Origin: CALXJM01 sp963930325
GTDB taxonomy: Bacteria > Bacillota > Clostridia > TANB77 > CAG-508
Length of the DNA: 10,350 nucleotides
Assembly: GCA_963930325.1 (NCBI GenBank)
Contig: CAWVME010000013.1
Location: 1-10,350 of the forward strand
Direction of reading: 5' to 3'
The notes beneath the pieces were generated by a model, which saw only the letters and a program-made list of their open reading frames with translations, had not been told where the DNA came from and searched no databases. A program made the translations under genes and the position numbers. Shown here piece after piece: positions 7,708-10,350 of the stretch. Numbering within the stretch: position 1 is the stretch's first letter; each line of letters begins with the position of its first letter.

Positions 7708-9012
7708 TCATTCTATAATTCCTAAAACCACTTTTGGAATAGTTACTCTTTTTGAAGTTAGTTTATAAGCTCTTCGCACATTTTCCACTGCTCCACTAAC
7801 CTTTTTTTCATCATTTGCATGTACATAAGCTAAAGCTTCTCCTATTTCTACATAGTCCCCTATTTTCTTATTTAACACAATTCCTACAGTAGGATCTATT
7901 GTATCTTCTTTCTTCATTCTACCAGCACCTATATAAACTGAAACACTTCCTACAATTTCTGCGTCAATGTTTTCAACAGTTCCATCTGTTTCTGCTAAAA
8001 TAGGAACTATATATTTAGCTTTGCCAAGTTTGTGTGGATTATCTATACGCTGTAAATCTCCTCCTTGTTTTTGTATCAGTTGACGGAATTTCTCATAAGC
8101 CGCACCTTCTTCAATTGTTCTCTTAATTTTATTCTTGTTTTCTGCAATATTATTACCTCTTCCACTTAGTTTCATCATGTATGCCCCCAGCTCCTGTACC
8201 ACTTCTAGTACATCCTGAGAAATCTTTCCTTTTAAAGCATCTATTGTTTCTACTATTTCTAATGTATTTCCTACAGCTTTTCCTAAAGGACTATTCATAT
8301 TTGTTATAACACACACAGTTTCTTTTCCAGTTTGTTTTCCAATTTTTTTCATAATATCACATAGTTCTATAGCCTTTTCCTTATTTTTCATGAAAGCCCC
8401 TTTCCCTACAGTTACTTCTAATACAATTTTATCTGCTCCGGAAGCTATTTTTTTACTCATAATGCTAGAAGCTATAAGAGCGATACTATCTGTGCAAGCA
8501 ATCGCATCACGTAAAGCATACATTTTTTTATCTGCTGGTGCCAAGTTTTCAGTTTGCCCTGTTAAGCAAATCCCAATTTCTTTTGTATTTTCAATAATTT
8601 CCTCTTTTGTAAGCTCTGTTCTATATCCTGGAATTGATTCTATTTTATCAATTGTTCCACCTGTTATCCCTAGACCTCTTCCTGACATTTTTACAATTGG
8701 AATTCCTAAAGTTGCCATAACTGGCATAAGTATCATTGTTATCTTATCTCCTATTCCTCCTGTACTGTGTTTATCCACAATTATGTCTTCTATGGATGAT
8801 AAATCCATAATTTCTCCTGAATATGCCATAGCTATAGTTAAATCTTTAATTTCTTTTTCATTCATTCCATTAATATATATAGCCATAAGTAGAGCAGCTG
8901 CTTGGTAATCTGTAATATTCCCATTTGTATATTCTTGAACAAAATAAGCAATTTCTTCTTCCGTTAATTCTTTGTTATCTCTTTTTTTAGCAATAATCTC
9001 TAAAATGTTCAT
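7708..9012 (-). CDS. pdp: Pyrimidine-nucleoside phosphorylase (thymidine phosphorylase family)
   Basis: Catalyses reversible phosphorolysis of thymidine/uridine-type nucleosides to base plus (deoxy)ribose 1-phosphate in nucleoside salvage. The 434 residues match the usual length of Firmicute Pdp (about 433). It has the glycosyltransferase-family-3 organisation: N-terminal helical domain, phosphate-binding KHSTGGIGDK (81-90), and the family signature SGRGLGITGGTIDKIES (110-126). The C-terminal domain carries AYVHANDEKK. The start is set by AAAGGAG (9019-9025), 6 bases before the ATG at 9012; an upstream in-frame TTG at 9033 has no ribosome site and would add seven non-conserved residues. The gene lies 29 bases after rnhB, consistent with co-transcription. 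No in-frame CGG. Confidence 0.92.
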   Translation of the reverse strand: MNILEIIAKKRDNKELTEEEIAYFVQEYTNGNITDYQAAALLMAIYINGMNEKEIKDLTIAMAYSGEIMDLSSIEDIIVDKHSTGGIGDKITMILMPVMATLGIPIVKMSGRGLGITGGTIDKIESIPGYRTELTKEEIIENTKEIGICLTGQTENLAPADKKMYALRDAIACTDSIALIASSIMSKKIASGADKIVLEVTVGKGAFMKNKEKAIELCDIMKKIGKQTGKETVCVITNMNSPLGKAVGNTLEIVETIDALKGKISQDVLEVVQELGAYMMKLSGRGNNIAENKNKIKRTIEEGAAYEKFRQLIQKQGGDLQRIDNPHKLGKAKYIVPILAETDGTVENIDAEIVGSVSVYIGAGRMKKEDTIDPTVGIVLNKKIGDYVEIGEALAYVHANDEKKVSGAVENVRRAYKLTSKRVTIPKVVLGIIE

Positions 9013-9018
9013 AGTCGA

Positions 9019-9025
9019 CTCCTTT
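9019..9025 (-). promoter_or_regulatory. Ribosome binding site fixing the pdp start
   Basis: AAAGGAG on the minus strand is 6 bases from the ATG at 9012 and lies inside the longer possible reading from TTG at 9033, which argues for the shorter protein. Confidence 0.75.
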
Positions 9026-9041
9026 TTAAACAATTTTATAT

Positions 9042-9671
9042 TTAATTTATAAAGTTCTTAACAAAACTTTTTCTATGTAGCATACATATTCCATTTTCTC
9101 GAATAGCCTGTATATGAGTTGCTGTTCCATATCCCTTATTTTTAGCAAAACCATACTCTGGATAGAGTTTATCCCATTCTAACATAATTCTATCTCTTGT
9201 TACTTTTGCGACAATTGAGGCTGCAGCTATACTATAATTTTTTGCATCGCCTTTTATAATAGAAGTATACGAAATTCCATTAGTATCAATCCCCTGCAAA
9301 GCATCTACTAAAATTCTGTCAGGCCTTATATTAAGTCCTTTTATAGCTGTAGTTAATGCTTTTTTTGTTGCATTTAGTATATTAATTTTATCAATTTCTT
9401 TTTGATCTACAATTCCGACATTCCAAGCAATAGCTTCAGAAGTAATTTGTTCGTATAATCTCTCGCGTTTGGCTTCTGATATTTTTTTAGAGTCATTTAC
9501 CCCTTCTATTTTTGACTCCCTTGGCATAATTACACATCCTACTACTACTGGCCCTGCCAGAGGGCCTCTTCCTGCTTCATCAATCCCAGCTATTATCTTT
9601 ATTCCTTGATTATATAGTTCTTCTTCATATTGTTTTAAGCATTTTAATCTTTGTAATTCTTTTTCTTTCAC
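9042..9671 (-). CDS. rnhB: Ribonuclease HII
   Basis: Cleaves the RNA strand of RNA:DNA hybrids and incises at single ribonucleotides in DNA. With the GTG start at 9671 it has 209 residues. Catalytic landmarks are all present: GIDEAGRGPLAGP with Asp31 and Glu32, DSKKIS (60-65), VDAL with Asp123, GDAKNYSIAAASIVAKVTRDR with Asp142, and the C-terminal GYGTATHIQAI-x-HR-S segment. The start choice rests on TAGAGG (9680-9685), 8 bases before GTG 9671; a further GTG at 9695 overlaps the upstream gene and has no ribosome site. It sits 16 bases after the prepilin-like gene and 29 before pdp, in one apparent transcript. No in-frame CGG. Confidence 0.93.
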   Translation of the reverse strand: MKEKELQRLKCLKQYEEELYNQGIKIIAGIDEAGRGPLAGPVVVGCVIMPRESKIEGVNDSKKISEAKRERLYEQITSEAIAWNVGIVDQKEIDKINILNATKKALTTAIKGLNIRPDRILVDALQGIDTNGISYTSIIKGDAKNYSIAAASIVAKVTRDRIMLEWDKLYPEYGFAKNKGYGTATHIQAIRENGICMLHRKSFVKNFIN

Positions 9672-9679
9672 TGAAAATA

Positions 9680-9685
9680 CCTCTA
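9680..9685 (-). promoter_or_regulatory. Ribosome binding site deciding the rnhB GTG start
   Basis: TAGAGG on the minus strand is 8 bases from GTG at 9671. The alternative GTG at 9695 has only AAGAATAG before it, so the shorter 209-residue product is preferred. Confidence 0.55.
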
Positions 9686-9687
9686 TT

Positions 9688-10167
9688 TTAATCACCTATT
9701 CTTAAATTTTTGATATCAGATAACTTATAATATACGTTTCCGTCCACATGTTTATATCCTGAGCTAATTACTACTTCAACATCAGCTGTTTCTCCGACCT
9801 GATAATTTACATAGTATACTTCTCCATCTTCTATGGATACACCACTTAAGCCGTTCTCTTCTAGAGTATTAGCATCCCATTTGTAATATTCTCCTGTAGT
9901 AATTCCCGCTTTTCTTAAAGGTTCCTCTTCTGCTATATTCTCTACTTTTACTCCCTTTAAACTATTCTCTTCATCTCCACTAAATTCTGCTTTTTCTGCT
10001 AATGTTTGTGCTTTTGCTTGAATTAGTAACATATTGGCACTAATAGTTTGTAAATTAGATTGTTGTATAATTTTACCTCCTTCATATCCTGCAATTCCAG
10101 CAAGAATAAGTATCAAAATGATTGTAATGACTAATGCAACTAATGTTATCCCTCTTTCTTTCTTCAT
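9688..10167 (-). CDS. Type IV prepilin-like (pseudopilin) protein
   Basis: 159 residues from the ATG at 10167, which has AGGAG 7 bases upstream; an upstream in-frame ATG at 10203 has no ribosome site and lies at the transcription start. The N-terminus is a classic short prepilin leader, MKKERG, followed by the hydrophobic helix ITLVALVITIILILILAGIAG (7-27). Cleavage by prepilin peptidase is expected after Gly6. Position +5 of the mature chain is Ala rather than the usual Glu, as in many clostridial Gly-Ile-Thr-Leu class proteins. The rest is a soluble, acidic domain (calculated by eye: many Glu/Asp) with Tyr-rich strands near the C-terminus (GEVYYVNY, NVYYKLSD). Whether it builds a pilus, a secretion pseudopilus or is surface-anchored cannot be told. 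It is the first gene of the minus cluster. No in-frame CGG. Confidence 0.8.
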   Translation of the reverse strand: MKKERGITLVALVITIILILILAGIAGYEGGKIIQQSNLQTISANMLLIQAKAQTLAEKAEFSGDEENSLKGVKVENIAEEEPLRKAGITTGEYYKWDANTLEENGLSGVSIEDGEVYYVNYQVGETADVEVVISSGYKHVDGNVYYKLSDIKNLRIGD

Positions 10168-10205
10168 TATTTTTCTCCTATTCGTTTTTATTGATTTATA
10201 CATAT

Positions 10206-10234
10206 ATTATATATATAGCTATTTTAGATTTCAA
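10206..10234 (-). promoter_or_regulatory. Sigma-A-type promoter for the prepilin-rnhB-pdp cluster
   Basis: On the minus strand TTGAAA (10229-10234, one mismatch) and TATAAT (10206-10211, perfect) are separated by exactly 17 bases. The predicted start near 10199 leaves a leader of about 30 bases before the ATG at 10167. Confidence 0.65.
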
Positions 10235-10260
10235 GCCTTATAAAAAATTTAGTAAAACAA

Positions 10261-10287
10261 TTACAGTTTTTTCACATTTTTTTCACA
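10261..10287 (+). promoter_or_regulatory. Pho-box-like direct repeats upstream of a rightward promoter
   Basis: TTACAG (10261-10266), TTCACA (10271-10276) and TTCACA (10282-10287) recur every 10-11 bases, i.e. once per helical turn on one face of the DNA. The B. subtilis PhoP consensus is a series of TT(A/C/T)ACA units separated by about 5 bases, upstream of a -10 that lacks a good -35. The same arrangement is seen here. The match is by pattern only. Confidence 0.4.
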
Positions 10288-10299
10288 AATCAATTGTAT

Positions 10300-10305
10300 T
10301 ATAAT
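10300..10305 (+). promoter_or_regulatory. -10 element (TATAAT) of a rightward gene beginning beyond the window
   Basis: Perfect TATAAT with only a T-run at the expected -35 position (10277-10282). A start near 10312 would place the leader up to AAAGGA (10345-10350), which looks like the ribosome site of a plus-strand gene starting a few bases past the right edge. Confidence 0.45.
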
Positions 10306-10315
10306 AGTGTTTTAG

Positions 10316-10329
10316 GTTATTATAATAAC
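10316..10329. repeat. 14-base palindrome GTTATTATAATAAC in the leader region
   Basis: Perfect palindrome just downstream of the predicted transcription start of the rightward promoter, a typical operator position. It is entirely AT apart from the outer bases, so the evidence is weak. Confidence 0.3.
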
Positions 10330-10350
10330 AATTAAATTATTTTTAAAGGA

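Noticed and set aside
8390..8908. 172-codon open frame on the plus strand opposite pdp
   Set aside because: Antisense shadow of a strongly conserved gene; no ribosome site, no recognisable protein features. The same applies to the shorter frames opposite mfd, the uridylyltransferase and the aminopeptidase.
10204..10350. Riboswitch or T-box leader at the right end
   Set aside because: The region is AT-rich with promoter-like elements but shows no GC-containing multi-stem structure or T-box motif.
1..10350. tRNA genes, CRISPR arrays, insertion sequences, phage genes
   Set aside because: No cloverleaf-like segments, no spaced identical repeats and no transposase or integrase-like coding sequence were seen on either strand.

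Overview
The window is AT-rich with strong Shine-Dalgarno sequences, a YlbJ-type sporulation membrane protein and a Gly-Ile-Thr-Leu type class III prepilin signal. Together these point to an endospore-lineage Firmicute, most likely an uncultured Clostridia-type gut bacterium. That placement is an inference from gene content and base composition, not from a marker tree.

Layout. Positions 1-3196 (minus) hold most of mfd, the transcription-repair coupling factor, running off the left edge. It is preceded 31 bases upstream by a UAP1/UDPGP-family uridylyltransferase (3228-4472, minus); the pair looks like an operon driven by a clear sigma-A-type promoter at 4513-4541. Divergently, ylbJ (4591-5772, plus) is followed by an unrecognised 99-residue repeat protein with its own promoter (5837-6136, plus). 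A hairpin terminator at 6145-6170 separates these from a convergent minus-strand cluster: prepilin-like protein (9688-10167), RNase HII (rnhB, 9042-9671), pyrimidine-nucleoside phosphorylase (7708-9012) and an M18 aminopeptidase (6223-7635). The cluster's promoter is at 10206-10234. The right end (10235-10350) is the control region of a plus-strand gene starting just outside the window, with Pho-box-like direct repeats, a -10 hexamer and a ribosome binding site.

Main observation. mfd is interrupted by three separate +1 frameshifts (about 1012, 594 and 335). At each, the zero frame presents an Arg codon CGG followed by A. Skipping the C restores the Mfd frame and supplies GGA for a strongly conserved glycine: DEEHRF-G, LES-GID and GAGSLL-G. 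All three shifts create the same quadruplet, CGGA, the sequence between them is undamaged Mfd, and I found no in-frame CGG in the other six recognised genes. The only other in-frame CGG is codon 65 of the 99-residue repeat protein, also followed by A. This suggests a codon-specific +1 recoding event (hungry or unassigned CGG, or a tRNA reading the four-base codon CGGA as Gly) rather than random gene decay or sequencing error.

The remaining genes are intact, normal-length housekeeping functions: DNA repair, RNA:DNA hybrid removal, nucleoside salvage, peptide turnover and nucleotide-sugar synthesis.
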